A stretch of DNA of 64,000 nt from Paraspadella gotoi (Eukaryota > Chaetognatha). Numbering within the stretch: position 1 is the first letter of the stretch; the number at the start of each line of letters is the position of its first letter. Below the pieces are notes generated by a model that searched no databases, had not been told where the DNA came from, and worked only from the letters and a program-made list of their open reading frames with translations. Shown here one piece after another: positions 21,815-32,583 of the stretch. The position numbers were made by a program, and so were the translations under genes. The DNA lies in assembly GCA_051294375.1 (NCBI GenBank), contig CM119266.1, forward strand, positions 3,784,420 to 3,848,419. The letters are read 5' to 3'.

Positions 21815-21998
21815 GTAATCATAAAGTCATTTCTTTCTCTAACTCAAATTCCTAATGAACTGTCACCTTCTTATTATACTTAATTTCTGACTGTCTAAAC
21901 GAAAATCTCAATTTCTTTCCAAATTTAAATTCTGGCTTGTTTTAAAAATTGGGTCGGGGACCTGATTTGGTTCCGTATGACTGAGACCATGTCTAACA

Positions 21999-22024
21999 AT
22001 GTCATAGTTACAATTTGACTTTAA

Positions 22025-22078
<54 letters not shown>

Positions 22079-22215
22079 ATCAACATCTCTTTTTTATCTC
22101 CAGAGCCAAAGTTGTGATCGTCTCTCTCGTCTGTTTTATTGCGGGAATCAATTCTCACTTTTTCGTGACTCACGGTCTTCACTCGGTCAACGCGCCGCTT
22201 AATGGAACTGGTGAG

Positions 22216-22235
<20 letters not shown>
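21999..22235. repeat. Short duplicated block around GPCR exon 2 (partner 26834-27048)
   Basis: Starts at GTCATAGTTACAATTTGACT, passes a (GA)n tract whose length differs between copies, and covers the whole exon plus the start of the following (CT)n. Flanking sequence on either side differs from the partner. Confidence 0.85.
22104..22210 (+). CDS. Class A GPCR, exon with TM4 and start of ECL2
   Basis: Acceptor TTTTATCTCCAG. The first base completes the arginine codon left by the previous exon, and the frame reads AKVVIVSLVCFIAGINSHFF, a TM4 helix, then THGLHSVNAPLNGT, the start of the second extracellular loop with an N-glycosylation sequon (NGT). It ends AAT GGA ACT G before GTGAGAAA (phase 1). 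Length is 107 nt. An identical exon lies at 26918-27024; because 107 is not a multiple of three, a transcript using both would lose frame, so only one copy can serve. Confidence 0.88.
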
Positions 22236-22276
<41 letters not shown>

Positions 22277-22283
22277 CTCTCTC

Positions 22284-22345
<62 letters not shown>

Positions 22346-22346
22346 G
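22216..22346. repeat. Long (CT)n tract starting at the exon 2 donor
   Basis: About 130 bp of nearly pure CT beginning six bases after the splice donor; the opposite (GA)n tract (22029-22077) lies just before the acceptor. The exon is thus bracketed by complementary repeats that could pair in pre-mRNA. Confidence 0.9.
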
Positions 22347-22779
22347 ATATATTTTATTATAAATTTAGTCTTTTGGTTTTCAATGAAACAATTACCAAGC
22401 GTTTGTGTATTTTTATGCGGCCTCCACCGTTAATTAGAAACGAAAATGAACAATAATAAAAGAAAAAAAGGACGAAGAAAAAGGAATGGTAGTGGTGAGG
22501 CTCTCTCTCTAGGGCAGGTGATAGTTTACAGAATCGAAAGGTCGAACCTTTAAAATAAAAAAAGGAAAAGAAAAAATGAAATCTACGCAGCTGCCTCTGA
22601 AGAAAAGCTACGCTCGATTCGCTTCATGAATTTTGGTGTCTGACACCCGCAAAACTGCTTCAGTTGTTGCAAATTTCATCTCATCTGTCTGTCGAACAAG
22701 AGAGGTCGATACCTTTCAGAATTTCCGATCAAAATTGTATTTGTATTGTTAAATAAATATATCGAACAGGCAGGTTTTA

Positions 22780-22990
22780 CAGGGCGCCCACCCGCAGCGT
22801 GTTCACCTCGTGCGACAGCGAGACAGCATGTTAATTGTTCACGTAGACCCGAGCTCTGGATCTGGCAGCAGGCCCTTCCTACAGGCGGGTAACCGGTCCA
22901 TCCCATTTCTTACATGTCAACCTCAGGGCTCGAACCTGGGACGCACATTGGATGGTGCATTAGTCCACTGAGCCACTGAGGCGCTGGAAG
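22780..22990 (-). repeat. tRNA-derived SINE
   Basis: On the minus strand the 5' head begins AGCGCCTCAGTGGCTCAGTG. TGGCTCAGTGG (about 22968-22978) fits the A-box consensus fully, and GGTTCGAGCCC (about 22926-22936) is a good B box. A tail of about 120 bp follows. Both internal pol III promoter boxes at tRNA-like spacing make this a SINE inside the GPCR intron. Confidence 0.8.
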
Positions 22991-23364
22991 AAAACAGCTT
23001 TAATCATCTGTGGTGATAGGACACCAGAAATATATCCTTCCAGCAATTTTCTTTCTTCCATCATTCATTTGTGGAGAGATGGACACTTGACTGACAGGTT
23101 TGTCTATTTCCACTCTTCATTTCAGCTGCGCGATTCAAACGCCAATATTTTCGTTCTTAGAATTTACCGGAACTCTATTTTTTTTTTTTAAATTTTACGC
23201 AGGTCACGTAATATTTTATGAGACGCGATGTATCAAAACAAAAAGATGTCCGTTCCGTTCGTCAACGACATTTGAATGGAATTACCTTCCAATCATTCTG
23301 TTCGATTATTTTAAATTCGTTAGAATAGTTAGTCGCGTATTCAGTTTTCTCTTACTCTAATCAG

Positions 23365-23512
23365 TCGATTGGTAAAGAATTCGACCCGTATAATCGGACC
23401 ATGGAAGTCGGTGAGGAAACACGCAACATTTTCGGTTTTGCGATCCAACGTTTGGGAATGTCATACATACGGGTCATAAAAGAATACTGGTTCTCCATGA
23501 CCAATCCTGACG
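23365..23512 (+). CDS. Candidate internal exon, unknown protein
   Basis: An acceptor, CTCTTACTCTAATCAG, precedes 49 open codons reading SIGKEFDPYNRTMEVGEETR, then NIFGFAIQRLGMSYIRV and EYWFSMTNPD. It ends GAC G before GTAAAAAT (phase 1). Composition looks protein-like but I do not know the family. Its start phase (0) does not fit GPCR exon 2, so it is not simply an extra exon of that receptor. Confidence 0.3.
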
Positions 23513-24534
23513 GTAAAAATAGAACAGCAAATCTCAGAACTTCTTAATGTATTTTTTTTTTAGCATTCGACGCACGCGTCCGAAAGTCACTATTTCGCAA
23601 GCCGGAACACAACTGAATTCATAGACCAGAAGATTCCATTACGAATTCCATCGGAATTTTGCGCGAAAAAGCTCTCATGAATCTGTTGGCCTCGTGGATA
23701 TTATTGCTCGTCTGCCTTCGGTTGCCAGGAAGTTTAATTTGTTTTGGGAAAGAAGGAGGCATGGAGGCATTGCCCGATAGAAATTTCTGGGATTTAGAAT
23801 TTTTATTCTCGAATTGCCAAGACTTCCATGGCTTTTTTTCCAATATTCGACTTTGTTAATTCTAGCAATATTTATATGGACTAAAGATTGCGTTCTAGAA
23901 AGAGATGTCAAATTTTTAAAACTGAATTGATCAAATTATAGAACTGTGCATAATTAAAAGAAATTATTCAACAAAGCGGTCACAAACACGCACGTTCTTC
24001 TCTCTGTCTCTTGCTTTTTATCTTTTATCCGCTCTCGCGCTTTCTCTCTGTTCTATCTCTCTCTCTCTTTTCCGCTCCCCCGCGCTTCTCTCTCTTCTCT
24101 TCTCTCTCTCTCTCTCTCTCTCTCCGGTCTCGTCTCGCTCCTCCATCCCATCTCTCGCGTGCCATCATCCATCCCTTCTCCGTCCCGTTTTATGCCATAT
24201 TTCTCCCTTTTTCCCGATTTTTTTCGATTCCGACGTCGTTTCTCTTATTTTTTCTTCTCTATTTTTTTCTCTCTTCTTTTTTCTCTTTCTTCTCCTCTTT
24301 TTTTCTGTATTTTTTTCTCCTTTCCCTTGTCTTCCTCTATTTTTTCTCGCAGTTTTAAAATTTACGCGGAATGACGTCAACTTTATTGAATTTAATGGCC
24401 TTTATATATGAACTACTCGCAATGTCTCTTTGTTATAACAATTTTCTCCGACGAAAACTAGGATCTGTATGACTATTATTTTAGAACTGGATAAATAATA
24501 ACTAACTCACCACGACGGCGGTACTGTATTTTAC

Positions 24535-24833
24535 CGACTGAATCTAACTGAGGCGTTGTGCTGTTGGTGTAAGCTGCTGCCGTAATAAGATAGTTTGAAC
24601 CGATTACTCTGAACTTCTTGAAGCTTTATCGAGTCGTGATCGATTTTCTCCAAACTCAACTCGATCAATGGACTAAACTCGAGATTGCATGTCATGGAAC
24701 AGTTGCCCTGACCCTGACAATCGACAATCCAGTCCAGGACATTTATAAACTAAATCTAAGAAACGGAGAGTCAATTTCCATTTCGCTTTGAGCCAATTAC
24801 GACGTGACCTCAGGAAATACGATCGATTTAAGC
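24535..24833 (-). CDS. Candidate exon region, unknown protein
   Basis: After a strong acceptor (TTTTTTTCTCTTTAG) one frame runs about 60 codons (LNRSYFLRSRRNWLKAKW, LDLVYKCPGLDCRL). A second frame then stays open further, from VLDWIVDCQGQGNCSMTC to SYYGSSLHQQHNASVRF. Either is compatible with coding, and a one-base error could join them. No family recognised. Confidence 0.25.
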
Positions 24834-25099
24834 CTAAAGAGAAAAAAATATTTAAATTGATTTTGACGCTTCACACACAAAAAGCAATTGGAAAAACAAC
24901 TTTCTTGTCACAGGCAGATTCACGATTTTCTCTAAATTTTATCAGCGTCAAAAACTCAAACCGTCGAGCTGTCTCGAAGAACAAAGTATGACAAAACAGA
25001 TGAGATATCTATAATGTATAATTACAATTAGTAATCTAAATTGCGACCTTAAACAACCACAACAATTTACACTTTAAAAAAAAAGGGGGATAAAAATGA

Positions 25100-25980
25100 T
25101 AATGTCTATTGATATTAGTAAACGATCCTGCTGTTGTTTATTTTTTATCTGCGTAACTATTTGTTTCTGGTTTACTTTGTTAATTAGACTGAAATTACCA
25201 AACGACCAAACCAGCCCAGAGCGCGAGTCTCGTGTCTCGCCAGCCACGCGACTCTTCCTCCTCTTCCTCCTCCAGGCACCCAGGGGTCGAGGCTCACCCA
25301 GTTTCACTTCTCCTTCTTCCTTCGACTTCTCTCCTTCTCTCTCTCTCTACTCCTCCTCTCTTTCTTACACCGTTTTTGTACCTTTTTTTTGCCTCTTTTT
25401 TTTAGTACATATACTCTCCCATTTTTGTCGTTTTTTCTTACGAGTTTTTCAAGTCAGCCGAATACCACCCATCCAGATAGAGTGACGCCCTAATGTGCTG
25501 CTCTTACACTACCACTAAGAATCCCTAGAAATCCACTAAGATTAAGAATCCTCTACCACTGAGCTCTAACCGGGACTTAACCAAAAAATGATCTCACCTA
25601 TTTCCGCTCTTTCCTTCTAACGCCATCACAATAACAAACCATACACGCCATTTACCTCTTTTCCTTTATGACTCCTCTCTGACATCCTTATTTAACCTTT
25701 TATTCTGACCGCTTTCTCTCTGAACTCCACTCCGCAATTTTTTTCCGCTCTAACCGACTTCGCCGAAATTTTCTCTCTTTCCCTCGCCAAATGGGCTTTC
25801 ATTTCTTTCTATTTCTCGCCCCCCCAACTTTCTTCTTCTCCTCAATTCTCGCGAACTTTTTTCTCCCGCCGAATCTTCCCACTTGGATTTATACCCGCGA
25901 TTCGCCGAGCCCGACATTCCGTTCCCTTCTTTCCCTCCTACCCCTTTCTGCCCACTTTCCTTCCCCGCGCGATGTCAGAT
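25100..25980. other. Pyrimidine-rich non-coding stretch
   Basis: CTTCCTCC- and TTTTTT-rich sequence without splice-supported exons; ends at a 25-N gap (26076-26100). Confidence 0.45.
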
Positions 25981-26075
25981 AACAATCTGAAAAGGTCAGA
26001 TTCTCTTATCCCCAGCCTTTTCCATATCGAGCCCTCAAATTTTCTTCCCCACTTTCTGTCTCTGAATCCATTTCG

Positions 26076-26100
26076 NNNNNNNNNNNNNNNNNNNNNNNNN
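26076..26100. other. Assembly gap (25 N)
   Basis: Placeholder-sized run of N between the two copies of GPCR exon 2. Confidence 0.98.
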
Positions 26101-26252
26101 AGTTTAATTTTTGATTTGAATTTACTTCTGATACTAATCCCTTTTTCTTTAAGAACAGATTTGAATTTTGAAATAGTAACCCTTTTTTTTTAGCTCAGTA
26201 TAAATTTATTTGAAATATTTGAAATTTGGAAACTTTTTTTTTGTTTGAGCAG

Positions 26253-26510
26253 CTCTCTCATCCGATTCCCGAGGTGATCAGCGGCGTAGGTCAAGTGGAC
26301 CCGCGGAACTCCGGCGGCGCCCCGAATTCGAAAAGGCTCGAATGGAGGGGGTGTTTTGACGGTCGTGGCGGCCGACGCGAGCGTTCCCGCGCGGAATGAA
26401 AGTTCAACGTCCGCGGAGTCACCGGCGGACGACATCGCGATCGAGACGGCCCAAATAATAGGGAAAAGTTTTACAACTGATTCAGTTCGCGAAGAAAGGG
26501 GGAAAAAGGG
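26253..26510. other. GC-rich island, possible exon of unknown strand
   Basis: About 250 bp of high GC and CpG in AT-rich surroundings, like the GC-rich GPCR and STPG1 exons. Several frames are open. The minus strand gives MSSAGDSADVELSFRAGTL and VPRVHLTYAADHLGNRMREL. The plus strand has a good acceptor (TTTTTTGTTTGAGCAG) followed by DSRGDQRRRSSGPAELRRR and a stop. I cannot choose between them. Confidence 0.3.
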
Positions 26511-26917
26511 GGACAATTGGTATCCGTCTTATTTTTAACTTTAACAATGTTTTAGAGAGAGAAAGTGGTTGCCTCTAGAACGTTCAACGTTTTTACCATC
26601 TCGCCGTTGGGTTTATTTTTAATTGATTTTATTCTCACGTTTTTATATTTTAATCTCGAAATTGGGAATTAATTTCACACCTCGTTTTTATGAAACAAAC
26701 ATTTTATCTCCGTTTATCGTCGCCAAATTGTTTGTTGACAAATAAACTCGCCCAACCTGTTCCAAAAACTGAACGTTATTTAAATAAGAACTGAAGTCAG
26801 CTGGCGTGGTCGAAACTACAGAGGCACAAACAAATGTCATAGTTACAATTTGACTTTAAAAAGCAAAAGGGGAGAGAGAGAGAGAGAGAGTAATCAACAT
26901 CTCTTTTTTATCTCCAG

Positions 26918-27024
26918 AGCCAAAGTTGTGATCGTCTCTCTCGTCTGTTTTATTGCGGGAATCAATTCTCACTTTTTCGTGACTCACGGTCTTCACTCGG
27001 TCAACGCGCCGCTTAATGGAACTG
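26918..27024 (+). CDS. Exact second copy of GPCR exon 2 (TM4)
   Basis: Identical over all 107 bp to 22104-22210, including acceptor and donor contexts (CTCCAG and GTGAGAAA). It sits 1.46 kb before exon 3 and would splice to it in phase 1 as well as the first copy would. Identity with no silent change argues for a very recent duplication or an assembly artefact rather than an old pair of mutually exclusive exons. Confidence 0.75.
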
Positions 27025-27032
27025 GTGAGAAA

Positions 27033-27091
<59 letters not shown>

Positions 27092-27206
27092 CTACTCCGG
27101 AACTGTCAAAAATTTCTGCGCCGGAACCGCCCCTCCAAATTTAACTTTATGCCCTTCGCCTACGACTTTTGAGAAGAAAAAATCAATAAAAAGAAAAAAT
27201 AGTAAA

Positions 27207-27213
27207 GTCTCTC

Positions 27214-27287
<74 letters not shown>

Positions 27288-27295
27288 TTTCACTA
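27207..27295. repeat. (CT)n tract
   Basis: About 85 bp of almost pure CT in the GPCR intron. Confidence 0.92.
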
Positions 27296-27536
27296 TTCCT
27301 TGACATATATTTCGCTATTCCCTTTTCTAATCCTAATCCAATTCCACTCATTCTTTCCACTCCCTCTCCCTCTTTCTCCACTCTTATTCCACTAGGGCCA
27401 CCTTTCCACCCGCCCCACCTCATTCCATTACCCCCACCAATCCTTCAAACCCCCATCTCAACCACCAATGGTAACCACCATCTCATTTCCGACACGTGAT
27501 CTCACCTTTAATTTTTAATCAAATCAACCTTGAGAT

Positions 27537-27645
27537 TTTTCTTTTCTTTTCTTTTCTTTTCTTTTCTTTTCTTTTCTTTTCTTTTCTTTTCTTTTCTTTT
27601 CTTTTCTTTTCTTTTCTTTTTTTCCCTTTTCTTCTCTTTTCTTTT
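27537..27645. repeat. Pentanucleotide (TTTCT)n
   Basis: About 17 perfect TTTTC units followed by imperfect ones. The minus strand reads as repeated KEKKRK, a translation artefact. Confidence 0.93.
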
Positions 27646-27886
27646 TGAATTTCGATAATAACGCTTCCCATAACGAAGAACGCGGTATTTTTAGGATAAA
27701 ATAAAAAGATAAACTTTTTAAACAAGTTATTAATTAATATTAATAATATTACTTATTAATAAATAGTTGACCAGAAACAAGCATATATAGTTGTTGTTTT
27801 TATGGATTCTATCCTTGTTTTTAACGTCGTAAACGTTTAAGTTTTTTTAAAGTTTAACTTTACTAACCGATGACAAAGACAAACAC

Positions 27887-27929
<43 letters not shown>

Positions 27930-28482
27930 GAAAAGGAATTGACATCAAAACTAAAATGCATTCAAAATCTTCTTCTGAGAAATGATGATAAAAAATGTCG
28001 TGGGCGAAAAAGTGACGCAAACAGAAAATATGAAAGGTTTTTCTCATCTAAAAATATCAATTGTCAAAAGAGAGAAAGAAAGGATTCTTATTATAGACGA
28101 AACAATACAATACAAACGAGACAATAAAATACAATACAAACGAGACAATACAATACAATACAATGGTGATAATATTTGTAGTGAGATTTAATCAGATATT
28201 TTTTTTCTAATTTCGTATTGATTAATTGAAGGAAAAAAATTAGTACTTAAATAAACATTACATTATAAGAGAATATACTTTATATAAAGAATATAATATA
28301 ATTAATATATTAAATTTTTCCATTTATTTTGAAAATTAAATCCAATTTAGTATAATATAGTAAAGCAAGTAATCTTGCAATTTTTCAAAACAATTTTCTC
28401 TGAGTTAAAAAAGAAAATCTGTTTTTACAACTTGAGTTTATTGGTTTATTTTCACTTTGTTTATTTATTTCCCGTTTCCAAG

Positions 28483-28635
28483 GCGACACGATATGCAGTT
28501 CCTTCGGGAATTCGTCTTTCGTCAAGTTTATCAACGAAGTTTGGCCTTTCGTGGACGGAGCCGCCTATTCTTTTCTCCCATCTGTAATCATCGTCGTCTT
28601 TAATTCCCTCATCATCTGTAATCTGCTTCAACCAG
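28483..28635 (+). CDS. Class A GPCR, exon with ECL2 cysteine and TM5
   Basis: Acceptor CCCGTTTCCAAG. Phase 1 from exon 2 gives GGC, then DTICSSFGNSSFVKFINEVW, which supplies the conserved ECL2 cysteine and another sequon (NSS). PFVDGAAYSFLPSVIIVVFN follows and forms TM5, then SLIICNLLQP. It ends CCA G before GTGATGG (phase 1); 153 nt. The W-PF-D...YSF-P pattern at the TM5 entry is common in invertebrate peptide receptors of the FMRFamide/GPR139-like kind; that subfamily is only an inference. Confidence 0.92.
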
Positions 28636-29401
28636 GTGATGGAGGAAAGGAAAAAAATGAACCCTCAGGAAATTTAACTATTTTATTTTAAATTAATTTA
28701 GAGTTTAAAATAAAAGTATACAAAATTCGTGAACGTACTGTTTAGAATTTTTGGTATTAGAAACGATTAATAAAAAAAAAATCAGGAATCATAAATAATC
28801 CATTACATGAGCGAAAATTTGTTTATTATTAAAAGTCAAATTTAAACCAAACTGCAACAACTTTCGTTGCAACTCGCCTCAACTGCTTCTCTCTCTCAAA
28901 GCGACATCTGCAAAGGGTTTAAATTTAGCTTTGACTTTGACGTTGATAGAGCAGCTTATTTCGCGTTCACCCATTCATCAACTATGGTCACTGACCATTG
29001 GTCAGCCAAGTTCTCCTTTTCTCAAACTCTCAGTGGATTTTAAAACCGTGTGGAAGTAAGAGTTAAAGCCGGCTCGCTACGATGTCTCACCAACTTTGTC
29101 GCATTGGTTGAGCGTGCTAATGAACCTCGTCTCATCCGTATGCCTGGGTTCACGATACTAAATGGAATGTGAGGGCTTCGTTTCAAACATGAACGTGACT
29201 GGAGGAGTAGATTGGCCGCTGAAGATCTTCTACCATTGAGATGTACCCAGTGTCCCTTAATGAATAATTGCTTGGGTTGGTCAGTCTGTCTGAGGAACTT
29301 AGGGGAATAAGTAATATTAAAAGCTTTTCAATTCTTCTTAAAAATTAAACTTACTAATTTATATTTTATATTAGATAACATTAAATTAATTTATTTTCCA
29401 G
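28636..29401 (+). other. GPCR intron 3
   Basis: About 770 bp, AT-rich at both ends. The middle (about 29050-29290) is more balanced, with phrases such as CTCACCAACTTTGTCGCATT, and may be an old repeat insertion; no frame is convincingly open. Confidence 0.6.
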
Positions 29402-30102
29402 ACAACGCATCGGGCGACTTCCGCTTAACCTGTCACCGAGCCGTCGTTCTCCCACCGGTCAATTCCCCAGCCAATCAGACTCCGTCTCCGCTGCGTCAGC
29501 ACCGCGTCTTCGCTCCGCCGCACAACACTCCCGACGCGACTGACAGCGACAACAACGCAGCCGAAGACGACGAAGGCTGCGGCGGCAGCGGCAGCGCCGA
29601 ATCGAGCGGCCCGCCCCCGTCGCAGCGACGGGTTATGGAAGCCGTCGCCGCGGCGGCGGATCTCAGCTCGCCGCCGACCACGCCGCCGGCTCGGGGCACG
29701 CCCACTCACGAGGACGGCATCGCCCGTTCCCCGCCTAAAACGGCAGGACGCGACGCCATCTCATCGAAGCTAAAGACATTAAAACAAAAGACGCGACGAA
29801 TCAAGAATAAACTGACTGTGATGTTAGTCGTCGTCTCAACAGGGTTCGTTTTATTTTCGATGCCAATTGCAGTCGTGCAAATCTTGCGTCATTTCAGTCT
29901 CATGGAAGAGGGCAGCGTTTGGATCGAAATTGCAATTGTTCTTCAATACCTCAATCATTCGACAAACTTCTTCCTTTATTCTTTTTCCGGTCGAATCTTT
30001 CGCGAGCAGCTGGCGCTGATGTGTCTGCGCTGCTGTCACTGGGGCGCCGGTGGCTGCGGCCCCAAGCGAGGGGGAAAGTTTAGAAGGAGTTCTACTTTCC
30101 AG
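29402..30102 (+). CDS. Class A GPCR, exon with long ICL3, TM6 and TM7
   Basis: Starts in phase 1 (GAC) and stays open for 701 nt. About the first 130 residues are a hydrophilic third intracellular loop rich in proline, alanine, asparagine and acidic residues, GC-rich (AAAAADLSSPPTTPP). A basic stretch, KLKTLKQKTRRIKNKL, leads into TM6 (TVMLVVVSTGFVLFSMPIAV), then TM7 with IEIAIVLQYLNHSTNFFLYS, where NHSTNFFLY stands for the NPxxY region. FREQLALMCLRCCHWG follows, helix 8 with palmitoylation-type cysteines. It ends TTC CAG before GTTAGA (phase 0). No frameshift is seen. Confidence 0.94.
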
Positions 30103-30268
30103 GTTAGAGAGAGAGAGAGAAAGAGAATGTTATTTTTATTGTTATTCTCTTAAATATTCAATTTTAAATATACTAATAATAAAATAAAATAGTCTTTAAT
30201 TTTCTACTTTTTAATAATATAGTACAAGTCTTTAATTTTATACTTTTTTTGCATTCGAAAATCTCCAG

Positions 30269-30544
30269 GAATTTCGTAACCCTCCTCAGAGTTCATCAAA
30301 AATGGGTCTACATTCTGTGATCGTTGCGAAATACGACAAGCATCGGGTTCGAACCAACGTCGTTGGTGGCCGGTGCTGCGGCGGCGGCGGCGGCGGCGGA
30401 AATTCCATACGCCGCGGTCCTGGTCCGCCTTACGCCGGTGCTGACGCCCAGCGGCCTTCGCGCATGGGCCGGACTCGCCAGGCCGTGTTGATGCCGGGCC
30501 AGGTGCAATACCGTCCGCGGGATCACAAGCCGATCCACATGTGA
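30269..30544 (+). CDS. Class A GPCR, last exon (cytoplasmic tail)
   Basis: Acceptor AAAATCTCCAG, phase 0. It encodes 91 residues and a TGA. The tail is basic and glycine-rich, with a run of glycines after RCC, then RRGPGPPYAGADAQRPSRMG and the end HKPIHM. Together the five exons give about 460 residues from TM3 to the stop; TM1 and TM2 are missing upstream. The low-complexity tail has no known motif and may vary fast between species. Confidence 0.85.
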   Translation, partial: EFRNPPQSSSKMGLHSVIVAKYDKHRVRTNVVGGRCCGGGGGGGNSIRRGPGPPYAGADAQRPSRMGRTRQAVLMPGQVQYRPRDHKPIHM

Positions 30545-30776
30545 TTTGTCAAACGCCGTGAAACGCTGTGAAACGCCCTCAAAAGCCAGTCTGAAAAAAA
30601 GGGAGAGGCTAAGTTCAGGGTTGGAAAATCCTTTGGTTAAAAACCTCAACAATCATCCTTTGTACGAAAGCCTTAAAAATATGAACCAAAAAAATGATGT
30701 TTCATACCCTCGCAAAAAAAAACAAACAATTTCTTGTCAAACCTCGCCATTTTCTATGGCTAATTTCCGCTTATCT

Positions 30777-30778
<2 letters not shown>

Positions 30779-30826
<48 letters not shown>
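30779..30826. repeat. (CT)n tract in the likely 3' UTR
   Basis: 24 CT units starting 235 bp after the GPCR stop codon. Confidence 0.9.
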
Positions 30827-30829
<3 letters not shown>

Positions 30830-32118
30830 TTTTTTCTTTTTTCTTGTTGTTGATGTAGATATGTTTTCTCTCATTGTTAACGTTGCGTGTCTGTGACACT
30901 TTGTGCTACCATTTCTAAGAAAACAGTAAATATAACAAATCGTTGTTACTCTTTCTTTTATATTATATATAACTCGGGCACAAAAGAGGAAATAAGGCGT
31001 AATACTGAGATCGGTTGTTAGTGAGGCAAAAGAATATTTAAGTCTGTGATACCGGCATCAAAATTTTCACACAGTTTCTTAACACTATAATGCAACTTTT
31101 CAGTCGAGGAGACCAAAAATTCGAGGTGGTCTCCTCGTAATTTGAGATGTTGAATTGGCTCGTCAACATATGAAGTGCAGCCATTTTTTTATTTATCAAT
31201 AGATTTGATTAAAAAAATTTATTTCTATTATTTATAATATTAAGAAATTGTTTTAAAAGAATTTTGAAATCAATTATGTCTTCACCTTCTTAGACTCTAA
31301 GTTAGAGGATGTCGAAGTGGTTCGTCCCTTAAAAATATGAAAATCAGGATTTCTTTGATTATTATTAAAAAATTCATGAAACTCGGTAGGAAGGTTCATT
31401 TAATCAGACTTAACAAGAATGATGTTGAAGGTGCTCGTCAACAGCGTACGCAGCCAAGCACTTAAAATTAATCAATTTGAACCAAACTTCCTGAAACCAA
31501 AAAAAATCTATGCTGAATCGCTAATAAAACCTATTGTCCGTTTCATAAATTAAACAAATTCGTTGTTGCAAATAATTTCAAACTTTTTTCTCTAAATAAT
31601 AAACAAAACGAAAAAGAAAGGAAAATAAAGATTCAAACGATATATTCAAAATTTTAAAACCCAACCTTTTTCCTCTAGGAAGAGGAAACGAAAAATTATT
31701 TTAAAAAAAATCTTGCGGCATCACATTTTTTGGATGACAAAGTTTAATTTTAAACTTTTCGAATGTCAGAAAGTCAACAAAGACTCAAGTTAATTCGATA
31801 AACCACATTTACCGATGATTTTATGAAGACAGCTAATATTTGCTTGATCGGGAAGCAAAAGCTTAGGAATCAAGCAACGTGCTTTCCTCACATCTTCGTG
31901 AATTAGCCTCTTCTGATCTCATCATAAATTCAAAATAGCCGGGGAAATCGAATTTAGTTTGCGTGAGACAGAGTCATCGGCACGGGGAAATTTCTTCTTC
32001 CGGTCACGTGACTGATCGCGGCTTCTTTGCTTGACGTCATCGTGAAAAACGAAATTGTAGCAGCTGAGATATTTCAGTGGCGCACTTAGCTAAATTACGC
32101 TAGACAGTAGACACTAAA
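30827..32118. other. Non-coding stretch after the GPCR
   Basis: AT-rich. An AATAAA near 31623 could end the transcript but is far from the stop. A GC-richer patch at 31960-32080 has no supported frame. Confidence 0.45.
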
Positions 32119-32365
32119 CATGTGGGAAATTCGTAATATAATAGTAGGTCATTCATTTCAAAAGCCATTTATCTTGTCTACCGACTTTTGTTAGGCTGCC
32201 TTTATTTTAAATAAAGAACAATGGAATAAGTTTTTTAACAATAACATTTGCTAGAGTTAAAAAAATAATCGAGATATTCTGACAGCATTTTTAATATTTC
32301 TATGAAGTAGAATTAACTTTACAAAGTAAATAGTAACTGGTTATCCCGTCTTTTATTTAAAAATG
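32119..32365. repeat. Interspersed repeat R2, copy 1
   Basis: About 240 bp from ACATGTGGGAAATTCGTAAT to GGTTATCCCGTCTTTTATTT, over 90% like 43453-43700. Not identified further. Confidence 0.8.
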
Positions 32366-32414
32366 ACCTGTAGGTTAGAATACCTTTGCAATTACCTTTC
32401 AATTCAATAATAAA

Positions 32415-32583
32415 ATGACCCAATATTATATCCAAGATTCTTTGGAACAAATTGCTCACAAACATTTCGCAAGAAAAGTCAAGACCGATATCCGCTCAGC
32501 ATTTAAGGCCATTGGCCTGGTTCTGTTTCCATGGCAAGGATTTATTGTACCCGATCCGTCGCATAATTTAGAACAAGAACCAG
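32415..32583 (+). CDS. Candidate first exon, unknown protein
   Basis: An ATG opens 56 codons reading MTQYYIQDSLEQIAHKHFAR, then TDIRSAFKAIGLVLFP and IVPDPSHNLEQEP, ending in a near-perfect donor (CCAG, then GTAAGA; phase 1). The protein-like composition and the donor argue for a real exon. I do not recognise the family and see no following exon; the SRSF-like gene lies just downstream on the other strand. Confidence 0.4.

Larger units (their letters stand above)
22991..28482 (+). other. Large GPCR intron region (exon 2 to exon 3)
   Basis: About 6.3 kb separate exon 2 from exon 3. The interval holds a SINE, an exact repeat of exon 2, (CT)n tracts at 24000-24125, 27031-27089, 27207-27290 and 27890-27930, and three weak exon candidates listed separately. 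If the second copy of exon 2 is the real one, the intron is only about 1.46 kb and the block between the copies may be misplaced. Confidence 0.6.

Noticed and set aside
23200-23360. Alternative GPCR exon 3 after an AG near 23203 (HVIFYETRCIKTKRC)
   Set aside because: It joins exon 2 in phase but hits a stop with no TM5 pattern. The exon at 28483 also fits the phase and carries the ECL2 cysteine and TM5.
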